A stretch of DNA of 64,000 nt from Chlamydomonas sphaeroides. Its lineage: Eukaryota > Chlorophyta > Chlorophyceae > Chlamydomonadales > Chlamydomonadaceae. Both the position numbers and the translations under genes were made by a program. The stretch's first letter is position 1; every line of letters starts with the position of its first letter. Location: positions 1 to 64,000 of the forward strand of contig BDDC01000372.1 of NCBI GenBank assembly GCA_001662425.1, given 5' to 3'. Positions 11,901-23,200 of this stretch are shown one piece after another. The notes beneath the pieces were generated by a model. The model worked only from the letters and a program-made list of their open reading frames with translations, ran no database searches and was not told the origin of the DNA.

Positions 11901-14900
11901 CCCGCAGGCCGCGGCGCGTTGGAGGCGCCAGCCAGCGCTGCGCGCAGGGGTCGCAGCGGACACGGGCAGCGCCAGGAGCGGGATTCGATGACGGGCGTGC
12001 GCGCATGCGCAGCGACGCGCGGGACTGCTACCAGGACGCAGATGGATGGATGTTGCAAGTAAGGGAGCGCGCTGAGGAGGGACGGCGCTGTAGCAGCGCG
12101 TGCGCGGCGGCAAAGCCCGGTGGACGGGGCAGCATGCAGGGACCCATGCAGGGACCCATGCAGGGACCCATGCAGGGACCCATGCAGGGACCCATGCAGG
12201 GACCCGCTACCCTACGCACGCGACTGCCGCCAGCGCCGCGCCGCGCCGGCCGTGCGGGCCTCGATAGATGCGTCATGCGAGCGCTGCCGTGCATCGTTTG
12301 AAAATGGCCCGGGGTGGGGCATGGAAGCAACGGCGGCGCCCCTAGCTAGCCACAGCTGCCATGCGGCGGTAGGGCTCCAAGTCATAACCAGGTCAAGATA
12401 GCACCCGGGCGATAAGGGGCGACACGTTCCACGATCGCTCACCCCGCGCCAGGCCGGCGCCATGCGGAGAGCAACCGCCGCCGTAACCGCAGGGCCCCAG
12501 GGATCCGCCCGCCTCCTTGCAAGTGGCAGGCGCCGCTCCTTTACCGCACCATCCGCCGGCGGCGCTGCCGCCGCCGCCGCCGCATTGCTGCCGCCGCTGC
12601 TGCCTGCGCCGCTCGTGCCGTGCGCGTAGAAGCAGTCCTAGCGCCATCGCAGACCCGCAGCAGAGCGCGCCTGGTGGGTAGCAACGGCAAAAGTAGTGTG
12701 AGCATGGCGTATGGCTGCGTGCGTGCATGCATGCAGGCGTGTGATGTTGGCGGTGTGTGTGAAAGGCCCGAGACAGCGCCGGCGGGGCCGCTGGGATGGC
12801 CAGGGCGCCGCACCGCACCGGGTCTGGCGCCGCAGTGCGTGCGTACTTAAGGTGCCACAAGGCCGCCATGCGCATGGCCGCCGACAGAGCTCCATGCCAT
12901 GGCAAGCAAGCCGCGACCGGGTCTGCAAAGAGTGGGTTGCCATCCCGCCGCGGACGGAGGCCGTCGCACAGCCCTTGCAAGCACGCCACCCTTGCCCTCG
13001 GCACTTCCAACGTCCTCCGCAGCGAGACGCAGCTCACCCAGCGCGCTGGCGATCGCAGGGGACACCCGTAGATTGTGTTGACATACACACACACAGTGAC
13101 GCGGGCCCTGGCGCATGGCCCTGGCCCTGGCCCTGGCCCTGGCCCTGGCCCTGGCCCTGGCCCTGGCCCTGGCCCTGGCCCTGGCCCTGGACCTGGCCCT
13201 GGCCCTGGCCCTGGCCCTGGCCCTGGCCCTGGCCCTGGCCCTGGCCCTGGCCCTGGCCCTGGCCGGCCCCGTGCGCACTGACCCTGGGCAGTCCCACGCC
13301 GCAGCTCACCGAGCGCGCTGGCGATCGCCGCAGCCAGCAGCCGCGCCCTGTCGGCGCCTCGGCTGCTGCTGGTACCCGGCGCGGAGCCGGGCGGGAGAGA
13401 TTGCACGGAGCTGGGCGGCGGCGGCATCGCCAGCGCCAGCAGGAAGATCTCGCATCCTGCGGCACGGGAGCCGGCTAGTCAGCAGGATACCTGGATGCGA
13501 AGTGAAGTGGTGGGTTGTCTAAGTAGGTACCGTACAAGTCACGATAGGGCATGCTGGACATGGACCTTGCAGCGTCAGGCGGTGGAGCTCGCAGCCCGCG
13601 AGACGGGTGGCGGGCTGCCAGGCGCACAGCTGGAGCTGCAGCTGACGAGAGTGTCACAACTGTGCGTTGCTGCTGCAATTATCCAGGCTGCGCCCTCCGC
13701 CAACAGCGCTTTCAGGATGCACGGCATCAACGAACGGCGCCTGTGGTCTGTGCCTGAGGGGATAAACTCAGCGCCCGGCCGAGTCCACCGCGCGAGCACC
13801 CACCCAGCATGCCCAGCCTCGCGGCGCAGTCGGGCGGCAGGAAGGCGTCGCATGTGGAGTGACTGTCGAGCAGTTGGATCTGCGGGGAGGGGGAAGGGAG
13901 CGAGGGGTGCGTGGCAGGATCCCCCAAACGCATGCGAGCCGAACCCCAGTGAGATCGTGTCGGAGTGAGGGTAGCGGCTGGCAGGGCCGGTGCCGCCCCT
14001 ACGAGGCGGGTCTGTGGCGGGGTGGTGCGGGCTGACGGGCAGCAGGCAACGGCCAACCGCGGCGGGAGGCCACAAGTGAAGCCCAAGGTGGTAGGCGTGG
14101 GTTCGCCCCATACACGCCTGGCCGCCTGAGTGCAGCCGCGCCTGTTTCACACGCGCCGTAACCATGTCCATATGTACTTGCAAGTGAAACGCACGCGGTT
14201 ACCCAGCTGAGGGCAGACCCGGCGGCCCCGCACATGATGCCGTACTGCTCTTGTCCATCCGTACAACCGCCAACCTCCAAACGTGCCGCGACCCACCAGG
14301 TAGCCGTTTGTCAACAGGCGGCCGGACGCCGTATCCAGGTCGTACGAGTACGTCCCGAAGTCCACAAAGCGCGACACCCGCGGCCAGCAGCGCTCCAGCA
14401 GCGGCGCCGTGCTATCGTTGGCGCAGGTGCCGTCGGGGCGGTAGGTGATGGCCGGCAGGTACTGGTTGCGGCCGGGCAGCTCCGTGGGGCGGGCCAGCCC
14501 CGCCGCGTTGGCGCTGCGGGCGGCCGTGTCAGGAGCAACAGCGGGTGCGGCCGGGTGGGCATAGTCCATATTGCGGGAAAGTGCAAGGGCGTCATGAGCA
14601 TCTTAGCGCGAGACATACGGTACATCTGTCTTAGCGTCGACATATATCTGTCTTAGCGTGGGACATAGATCTCAGCGCGGGACGTGCTTGACGCGCCGCT
14701 AGATGCAAGACGCGAGCTACCGCCGCAACCTGCCTTGATGCCCAGCAGCCCCGAAAAGGTCCGGGCCTGGCGACGCCAGGCATGCCCTCATGATGGACCC
14801 TATGACGTGCGTACGACAACCCCACGATAGCTTGATGATGTCCTCATCATGATAGCCACGGTACAAGGTGCGTCCCGTGCAAGACAAGAGCGACACGCGC

Positions 14901-15984
14901 CCATCCGCGCACCTGCCCACCTGCCCCCTTGACTGCCTGCCCGCCTGCCCGCCTGACAACGCGCCGCCCTGCTATGCCTGCATATCCCAACATACGGATA
15001 CCCCCGGGTGGGCCACATCGCTCACCTGGCCACGCTGGCCCCGGCGCAGTAGGTGTACATGAACACGGTGCGCTCCAGGCGCACCAGGGCGAGGGCGGGG
15101 CCGGCGAGGCGCGGCAGCGGAGCCAGCAGGTCGAAGCCAGGCGCCTGGGCGGATAGGGCGCGTGGGCGACGGATGGCGTCACCAGGAGCGGACGGCTCGG
15201 CCTGCGGCCCGTCAGTCCGAGCCCCCCCGACGTCGCAATGTCGGCAAGGACATTGAGCCCATGGGCGCTCCGTCGTACCTGCGTGGGGGAGCCCTTGCGC
15301 CAGCGGCGCAGCGCCAGGTTGCGTAGGGTCAGCACGCTGCCCGGCCCCATGCGGACCTGGCGGGACGGGAACGCCCACATGCGGAGGCGTGGTTGGCGAC
15401 TGGCGAGCACGAGCAGCGCGTGTGGCCGTGTGGGCGGCAACGTAGGCGCGAGCGAGCAGACGTGCCCCCACCCTAAAGAAAGCCCGCCGCCTCGCTGTTG
15501 TGCAGATGGGTTGTGCAGCTGGATTTTCACAGGCCCAGGCTATGCTGAAGCTCTAACTTACGTAGGGCCCAACGAAGGCGAAGTCCAGAACGGTGGGGAT
15601 GGGATGGGGGTCGGCTGTGATGTTGATGTCGCGGGCGACGGGCAGCGGCAGCGCCACGCCCAACGATGACCAGTCCTCAGCAGCGAGCGTCACGTCGGCG
15701 ACGAGGCGGATGCTTGTAACGCTGGCGTCGCCGAAGGCTCGTGCGAAACAGGCGCCGCTGCTGCAGACCGCTGTGCCCGAAGGTGTGCTGGGGTCCGACA
15801 TTGACCCGGCGGGCAGTGGCACAGGTACGCCATTTCCCAGCACAATGGAGTCCTGTACTGCTCGTCGTAATGCTAATTGCGGTTCCGTAGCCGTGCGCGG
15901 CTGCGCAGGCGAGTCGCCGCGCGCTGTACTCCATGTCGCTACAAGTACCAGTGCTATTAAGCTCCGGTGACGTATGTTGCACAT
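5955..15984 (-). CDS. RLK-A: receptor-like TKL protein kinase with beta-helix-like ectodomain
   Basis: Twenty-one exons are deduced (minus strand): 15984-15562, 15356-15279, 15144-15026, 14513-14297, 13879-13804, 13456-13310, 12670-12443, 11937-11735 (start could be 12024), 11500-11402, 10762-10496, 9809-9600, 9377-9316, 9083-8762, 8640-8584, 8333-8271, 8090-8031, 7494-7482, 7097-7006, 6811-6653, 6426-6376, 6191-5955. All phases agree, giving about 1060 aa. The ATG at 15984 has a CACC context and begins a signal peptide (MCNIRHRSLIALVLVATW). The ectodomain (to about residue 340) has strand-turn repeats of pectate-lyase type, then a 4-Cys region. The membrane span (about 341-366) is split by an intron and followed by RARHERRR. 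The kinase domain (about 620-982) has GTGTYGRV, AVK, HRDLKPANVL, DFGLS, MSPEAF, D-M-Y-T-F-G, CWEHDPLRRP and an Ala-rich insert before the catalytic loop. All catalytic residues are present, so it should be active. Ligand unknown. Confidence 0.82.
7482..7494 (-). other. 13-nt micro-exon of RLK-A (kinase subdomain IX)
   Basis: The minus-strand exon gacatgtacacat is bounded by a CAG acceptor and a GTGAGA donor. It enters in phase 0 and leaves in phase 1. It encodes Asp-Met-Tyr-Thr, and its last T joins TC of the next exon to give Phe. This restores the D-x-Y-[ST]-F-G-V motif that neither flanking exon contains. The identical 13-mer is found at the same place in RLK-B. Confidence 0.85.
10294..10322 (+). 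repeat. CA microsatellite
   Basis: An (AC)n run broken by a single G. It lies in the RLK-A intron between the juxtamembrane exon and the ATP-loop exon. Confidence 0.9.
12134..12205 (+). repeat. 12-bp minisatellite, six perfect copies
   Basis: The unit atgcagggaccc is repeated six times without change, inside the RLK-A intron that follows the post-membrane exon (12670-12443). Being 12 bp it stays open in every frame, which creates spurious GPCM-type open frames. Confidence 0.95.
13029..13328 (+). repeat. 28-bp duplication of an exon end flanking the hexamer array
   Basis: Positions 13029-13056 and 13301-13328 match at 27 of 28 bases. The second copy is the true 3' end and donor of RLK-A exon 6 (Ile-Ala-Ser-Ala-Leu-Gly before GTGAG). 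The first copy lies inside the intron and keeps the donor dinucleotide. The hexamer array sits between the two. Confidence 0.85.
13117..13264 (+). repeat. GGCCCT hexanucleotide array, about 25 units
   Basis: Uninterrupted GGCCCT repeats with one base change near 13191. The array lies in the RLK-A intron that splits the membrane-span codons. It is open in all frames and yields artefactual (GP)n, (AL)n and (WP)n frames, which are not genes. Confidence 0.97.
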
Positions 15985-18900
15985 GGTGAGCCTCTCATGT
16001 TCGCGACAATGCGCCGCTGGCAAGAAACTGGCAGCGCGGTAAGCGCCGCTGTAACAGCCACATTCGTAGTTCGTCGCTCGTGTCTTCAGCTCTCACAGCA
16101 GCGCAATTCTTCAGCAGGCCATTTCGTGAGGGGCAAGGGAGTTTTGGCATGTGTACGGCGTACTTGGCATGACGTCCTCTAAGCCAGGGATATGCGGAAC
16201 GTTCCGCCTAGCTGTTTCCGCCTCTTTTCCGCCCCTATTCCGCCCGGGCTGCTACGCCTACAAGAGGCGGAAATTGGGCGGAACCGAGGCGGAATCCGTG
16301 CCCCAAGGCCCCCAAGCCCAATCTCTAGGGCCTGGACCCTCGTTGACGTAGCCTCGAGGTGCCACACGGTGGTCTTGGGCAAGTGCCGGGGGCCACAAGC
16401 GGTCGCAGGGGCAGGGGTCGGCCGGGAAACGTCGCGAAACGTGTGCAGGACCAGCTGCACCTCAGGCGCAATAAGGGCGGAATGCTTTTTACTGTTCCCA
16501 GGCAGATTATTGCCGCCTGCACGCCCAGGCAGCGCTCTGGGAGAGTTCCGCCTCGCCCAGACCTCTCTAGGATATCGCCGCCCCCATCCCTGAGCCAAGC
16601 CAAGCCCCATGCTAGGGTGTCCATGTCCGGGGAACCATCAGCCTTCGTGCGTGGGCCTGCTGCCTTTAGCTAGGACCCTCCTGCCTTCCTGCCTGTCACG
16701 GCAACCTCAGCTCACAGCAGAAGTCGAAAGGTACTCAGCTCTGATCCACGTGTCTCAAGGATGGCTGACCCAGGGCGGGGAGCAGGGGAGAAACACGAGG
16801 GCGAGCGAGCAGGCCGCAAGCACCGTGGGGGATCCGCAGCGGTAGCGAGTGCAGCAACCGCTGGACCGGACCAGTCACGTGCAATCGCCGCCACCACCGT
16901 GCACGCTGCTGCTGGCGCGAAAGTTGGGTTGGCTGGGGAATGAAATAGATTTAGAAATAGAAATGGTTACGACTCGTGTGTAGCACGTGTCGTTGTATTC
17001 AGGAGGGCGGGCGTGTCTGGGGTGGACCCCCACGCCCAAAGCTACCGGAACTGAAGCTATGGTAACGGCGGGGGTAGCCATCCCAAGTTCAGTTTTCCCT
17101 ACTCCAGCAGGCCTCCAAGCAAGCGTGCCACATGCCAGAACCCAAGCCGGGCGGTGGCGTGCCCATACGAAGTGACGATGCGTGCGCGCAACTAGTCACG
17201 CCAAAATGCGTGACTGGTGGGTATGTACGGACGACGTACATTGATGCGGACCACACTATGTCGGTAACGGGGTAGCGTACGTGAGACAAACGCCAGTACC
17301 GGCTAGTCACCAGGGGGCTTCATGGTGCGTAGTTGTCTAGTTGAGTATCAGCTTGGCTTCCTGCGAGGTTAGTGGGGGCAACGCGGAGGTGCCTGCAAGC
17401 AACGTCAGATGGCTCGCTGGAACTGGAGTCCGCGGGCTCTATGCACGGCACTATACTGTCACGACGGATTAGGTGCATCGACATCCTGACGGGTAGAGGC
17501 CCAACAAGTGGTCGTGTTTGGTCGACAGGCTGTAGGCACAGACGAAGTCTTGGCAAGGTTGCCAGAAACGCGCTCAGAATGAGCTGCTGGCCGCTGTAGC
17601 ACTGCGGACGGCGCAAGCTGGGCGTGCAACACAGGCTCTTCGTCGTTTAGCTCGAGACGGGGCAGCTCTTCACTTGGCATATTTCTATAGCGCGCTAGGG
17701 GTAGCAGGAGGTCACGATAAACGCTGATCAGGCGTCGACCGGGCTCAGCTGAGGTCTGGCACAAACAGACGCTTACAGTAGGCTCAAGGAGTAGAGCAAG
17801 TAGTTCAGCAGATACGTAGGTAGCAGGTAAGCAAGTAGGTGCGAAGCTAAGCGCTGGAAACAGCGCTTGCGTCGCAATTTGGGGAGCGGGCGGCGGTCCC
17901 ATGCGAGATCAGCTGCTCCACCTCGAGTTCCGACCCTACACCCGGGCCGCCCCTTAGTTCTTGAACGCTCTACGTCTTCCTGATCACAACGAACGTCTCG
18001 GCGCCCAGGTGCCTCGGCGGATCCCCGTCTGGGCGTAATCCTCTTACGAGACTGACGCAGGGTAACCTTGCACTTCCTGACCCCTTGCGCCTATGCATAC
18101 ACAGCGCAGTGCTCTATTCGCAGCAACCAGTCCGGGGCTAAGCTCACCCGGCAGAAGCCTGCAGGACCTCCAGTTTCACGCACGGCAAGGCCGCCAGCTG
18201 GCAGGTCCGAGCGCTTGCTCTCACACACGTAGACGACACGCAGCACAACACAATGAGCCAGGGTGCGGGCGAGGTTCTCAGCCCGGAAACCCTGCTCTAC
18301 GAACCGTGCGCCCGCGCTACTGTCGGCCCGCGCCAGTCCCACGGGTCACACCGCCGCGCACCATAGCAACTATCGCAGCACCGGGGCGCCCCCGCGCCCC
18401 CAGCCGTGCTGACTAGGTCTCCGCCTGCCTCCCTGACCACGCTACGCATTCATGGCGTGACAGCACCACGCACTGCACAAGGTTCGTTGCTGCCAGCACC
18501 AGGTACCTGTGGTACCAATTCACACCCCCATCCACAGTTCCGCGAGATGCAGCGATGCTTCCAGGGTGGAGGCAACAACGAACTCGTGACCCCTCTGTGG
18601 GGGCCCCAGGGCCCGGGTCCAACCCACGGTCGTCACACCCGAGCTCGCGCCCCGGTCGGCCAACTCTGCACCTCCCATGTTTGTCTGGTCTTGGTTGACA
18701 GAACCTCTCGCGCCCCGCCCTTCACCAGGGCCGCCGCCTGATGAGGCAACAGAGCGACCTAGCCGTCCCACGAAAGCATGCGACCGGACACAAGCAAGCC
18801 CCTTGCCGCGCCGCGTCATCTCGCCTACAGGATAGCAAGCCGCTCGCTCGGCCGCCTACCCTCCGTCCGCGGCCCCATCCGTGGAGCATGCGGTGCGCGA

Positions 18901-20230
18901 TTCCGCCTGCCCGAGCACATACATACATGGGCAGCCACGACCTTCGGCAGCGCTGCAGGCACACGCCGCAACGAGCACCCCAACAAGCCACAACACACTC
19001 GTACGATTCCCCGCGACGCTGACCACCAGTGCCTCGTGCTAACTTGCAGCTAGCGTCGTCTACATACATCGCTCTTTGATGCCTTGCCTGCCATCTGCCA
19101 TTCCACAATACGCCCATGTACACATACTTGCATCAAGAAGTAAGCACATCAACATCACGCTGCTTGCCAGGACATACAGCCGCACATGCATACACAACCT
19201 CACATGATACGCACGACGACCAACGCGTCACCACCCAGGGCGTGCCGCGCGGGTCGTGCTTACTATATGTTCCCTAGTTCTGAACACAGCTTCACATGAA
19301 TCATGAGCTGGCAACGCCCATTTGCGCGAGGCGCAACTGCGCTCGAGCCCAACACTCGGCGACCTCCAAGCTGCAGCAGCTGGATCGCGGCGGACAGCTG
19401 ACGCATGTATCGTGTGCTACAGAGCAGCAACATCGCCATTCCAAACATCGCGCAATGCAAGACAGAACAGAACCACTTCGCAGTGCGACCGCCGCTGGGT
19501 CCACACGGCTTCTCGTGCGTGACCGCAGCGAGGCCCCTGCGCACGCGGAGGGCCCCCGTACACCGCGCGCACACCGGCAGCCCCATTGCGTGCGCCCCAT
19601 GCCGACGGACACATGTGTATGAACCATGCCCGCCGTACGAATCCGCCACGCTCACAGTCGTGCATGCGTTGCGCATAGGCCACTACTGCCGCCGCTATTC
19701 GTGAAAGCCGGGAACCGCACAAATGAACGCCGCATTCGCAGCCGCATTCACAGAGATGCGTGCGTTGTGCTGCCAAGGTGCAAAGACAGCGAAACCCGAC
19801 GGACGCCCCTCGCCGATACCCGTGCGTAGAAAGACCACGGAACTTAAGCTTCACGGCCGCGCGTCACCCTGCATCGGGCTGCACACGCCCAAGCGCCGTG
19901 CAACAACGACCAGCTAGCAGAGCGCCAGGCTCATTAGCTAGCCAGAGGCAGCTTGCGCTCGAGCATGCGACGCAGTGCTAACCATGTCTTGTCGAGCGCA
20001 GTGCCGTAGAAGACGGAAGCGCCGCTAGCTGCGGCGATGTGAATGAACCGGGGTAGCCGAACGGCCGCTCGAAACCCCCTGACCCCCCGCATCCCTGAAA
20101 CCCCGACGGCAGTCTCTGCGCGCTGGCCGCTCGTATGCAGTCACGACCCTGCCGTATGACCGTAAGAGGTACGACTACTGTACTACGACAAGAGGTACGG
20201 CCACCCACCACGCCGCCACACCTCCCCACA
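15985..20230. other. Intergenic region between RLK-A start and RLK-B end
   Basis: About 4.2 kb upstream of RLK-A and downstream of RLK-B. It should hold the RLK-A promoter and the RLK-B 3' untranslated region, but no core promoter motif is convincing. It has an inverted-repeat segment near 16.2 kb. The open frames at 17459-17902 (minus), 18091-18416 and 18722-19123 have no recognisable domain and no matched splice structure. GC looks lower than in the genes. Confidence 0.45.
16214..16294. repeat. Inverted repeat built of TTCCGCC/GGCGGAA units
   Basis: The left arm (16214-16243) has three TTCCGCC-type units and the right arm (16262-16294) has three GGCGGAA units, separated by about 18 bases. 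The two can fold into a strong hairpin. Further single GGCGGAA/TTCCGCC units occur to about 16555. It may be part of a small non-autonomous inverted-repeat element, but clear element ends were not found. Confidence 0.55.
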
Positions 20231-23200
20231 TCACATCACAACCAGGCTGTACTTGTTGGCAGTCGACACGGAGTCGCCGTCAGCGGCGGCGCCGTTCATG
20301 GCCTCAGGGACGCTGCCGGCAGGCGCAGCGCCGCTGCCAGCGGAGACCTCGCTCGCGGGCACTGGCCCCGAGCCACCGGCACCGGCACCGGCCTGGACGC
20401 CGCCCGACGCGGCCTGCTGGCTGCCCGACGCGAAGTTGCTTTCGGTGGACGGATGATGCTCTTGTGCAAGGGCCTGTGGCACAGAGAGCGAACGAGCGGA
20501 AGCAAGGCGGAAGCAAGGCGTTAAAAAGGATGGCCTTGGTGGATGAGCGAGAGCATGGCGATCGCATTGAGTCCGCCCAGGCTGCCCTGCCAAGCCCCGG
20601 TCCATGTGGCTCGCATTTTGCTCTGTTGCACGTTCACCGTGTCATCGGGTGGCCTGTGATTTCACATACCCGCTGGGCTTCTGTGCGACAAGCGGGCAGC
20701 GAGCGGCCCGAATCGCTATGGCGAGCGACGGACACGGATGTGGCATGTGGATGGCCTCCTGACACCAGAGCAACGCACGCGCCTCGCTCACCGCCTGGAT
20801 CATGAGCAGCTCCTTGACCACCTCCGCGGCCGCGGGCCGCCGCTGGATGCAGCGGGGCGGAGGGATGTATGGGAGGATTACTTTCGAGGACGAGCGGCAA
20901 TGGCTCGGCAGGCCCGCAGATGGCGTCAAACTGCGGCTCGTGTGACACTGCCGCTAGCGTTCCATCCAGACCGTGCACTTGCTACACGATCAACCCACGC
21001 AATCTGACGATTGCAAACACAACCTGCCACCAGCAAAGCTCGTACCAGTGGGTCGTGCTCCCAGCACGCTGCGATGAGTTGCCGCAGCCGCGGAGGCCAG
21101 CGAGGGCTCAAGGCGGCATTGGCAGAGGCGACGGCAGCGGCAGAGGCGACGGCAGCGGCAGAGGCGACGGCAGCGGGTCCACCGGCGGCACCAGGGGCGC
21201 CGGCCGAGCCGGGTGAGGGCAGCGCGGGAGTAAGCGGCATTGGCAGCCGGTCCTGAGGGCAGGGGCGGTACGAAAGCGCACAGAAAACGCGTGGGGCTCG
21301 CGACCATTACGCTCGCTCGCATGTACCCCGCAGGCCTCTGTTGTGTTTGCCAGGTAGGCTGCCGTCACGGGCCTCCATCTCAGCCCGCTGGTGTGCTGCT
21401 ACGCTGCTACACCGGTTTTGACGCAATCGTCGCCGCTCGCTCGGCACCCACCTTGCGCACGGAGATGGCAAAGGCGATCTCGATCATGCTCATACGCGGC
21501 CAGGGCACGCAGCCGCTCACCATCTCCCACAGCATGACGCCGACTGCGCGGGCGCGAGCGGGCGGGGCCGCACATGGTTGGCAGAGGCAGACAGGCGTGC
21601 AGCGAGCTAGCTATCACCGAAGACGGTAAGAGACGGACGGGAGCATCGCGGCGTGCGCACGAGCCCTTCGCTCAGCCGCCCTGCTGATCCCTTCCTTCGC
21701 GTCCCTCGGCACATATTCCGCTTGCAAGCAAGGTCGCGCTTCTATCTAGATTTCCATGCCAATTAGAAGCCCAGCCGCGCTTACATGTGTACATGTCCTG
21801 CAATGTAGAGCAGGCGCGCAAGGTCGGAGAGGAGCACGTGGCACCGCATGCCGTGCGGACGGGACGGAGGCAGGAAGGCAGGGACGAGCGTCGGCGAGGG
21901 CGGACGGCGGAAGGTCAGGAGGGAGCAGTGGCCGGAGCGGCAGGGGCGCTGAGTCAGACTGCTGGCCGCGGAGGACCTGCAACGCCGAGGGTTGGGTGCG
22001 AGCAGTGCTGCACACGCGTGCTTGGGGACGGGCTGGTAAGGCGGGGTCCCACGGTCTTCTGCGCCGGCTGTGCGGCAACAAGGGCTGGGCGCGAGCGGGG
22101 CCACCCAGGCAGGGGCGTCTCTGTGGGCGAGCGAGGGTGCAGATGATAGTTGGCACGTAACGTGTGCGCCTCGCCACCCACCGCTCGGTCCGTGATGATG
22201 AAGTTGGCCGCGTCAAAGGCCTCGGGGCTCATGTAGGCGGGCTGCACGGCGGCACGGGTACGGTAGGACAAGGCGTACGGCGTCAGCACGCGTACGGCTG
22301 CGGCTACAGCGCCCGAAATACCGCCGGCTTCCGGCGGCCTGTACGGAAAGTGTTGCGAGCAGCGTCCGTAAGCACGGCCGGGGGCCGGTGGCGGGCTCCA
22401 CCGCAAACCGTCCACCAATGGCCGGTGTGCGAGGGAGCAGGGCGGCCAGTACGGCAGCAGCCAGCCACACGTAAACGTCAAGCGGACGCCGTGCGGAGCC
22501 CTGGAACCATGGCGCTGAGGCCCTCTGCGGTCCGTCGGCGGGTCCTGCCGGCGGCTCACCGTGCCGACCTCGGGGTCCTGGGTTGGCGCCACCGTGCTGC
22601 GCAGCCGCGACAGCCCGAAGTCCTGGCGGTGACGGAAGGGCGGAGCACATGGGTATGGGGCAGATCGCCAGGGTTTGACAGGTGGTACGGGAGGCACACG
22701 GCACAGGGAAGGCTCGCTGCTAGCCCCGACCCGGCTTGACCGGCGTATCCCTGCCCTGTCGGCTGCCACGAGCTGAGTGGCTAGGACCGTGCCCCAAGGC
22801 CCCATGGATAGTCGGCAGCCGCCGCTCCCCGCGAGCGAGGGCCGACGGCGGCCCGCCCCTACCGTGAGTTTGGCGGTGGGCCTGTTGCTGTAGGGGTCCT
22901 TGATAAGCACGTTGGCGGGCTGGATGGGGGGGGCAGGTAGGGGCGGGAGCGCAGCCGCCTGAGCGCCCTACAGCACGTGAACGCACGGGCGTCTGTGTGT
23001 GGCTGCCGTACATATAGCAACTGCCGTACATGCATCCGTCGCCGTACCTTGAGGTCACGGTGCACGATGGTGGGGTGCAGGAAGTCCAGCCCCTTGGCAA
23101 TATCCAGCGCTATCTGCAACACCGCCCGCATCGGCAGCAGCGACGCAGGCGGCCGCGCCGAGGCCGACGCCAGCACAGCCGCGTCCGCGGCCATCTTGGC

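Noticed and set aside
12393..13427. 344-codon minus frame with a long Gly-Pro repeat
   Set aside because: It reads through the GGCCCT intronic hexamer array and two splice sites. Only the parts at 13456-13310 and 12670-12443 are coding, and they join in phase after the array is removed.
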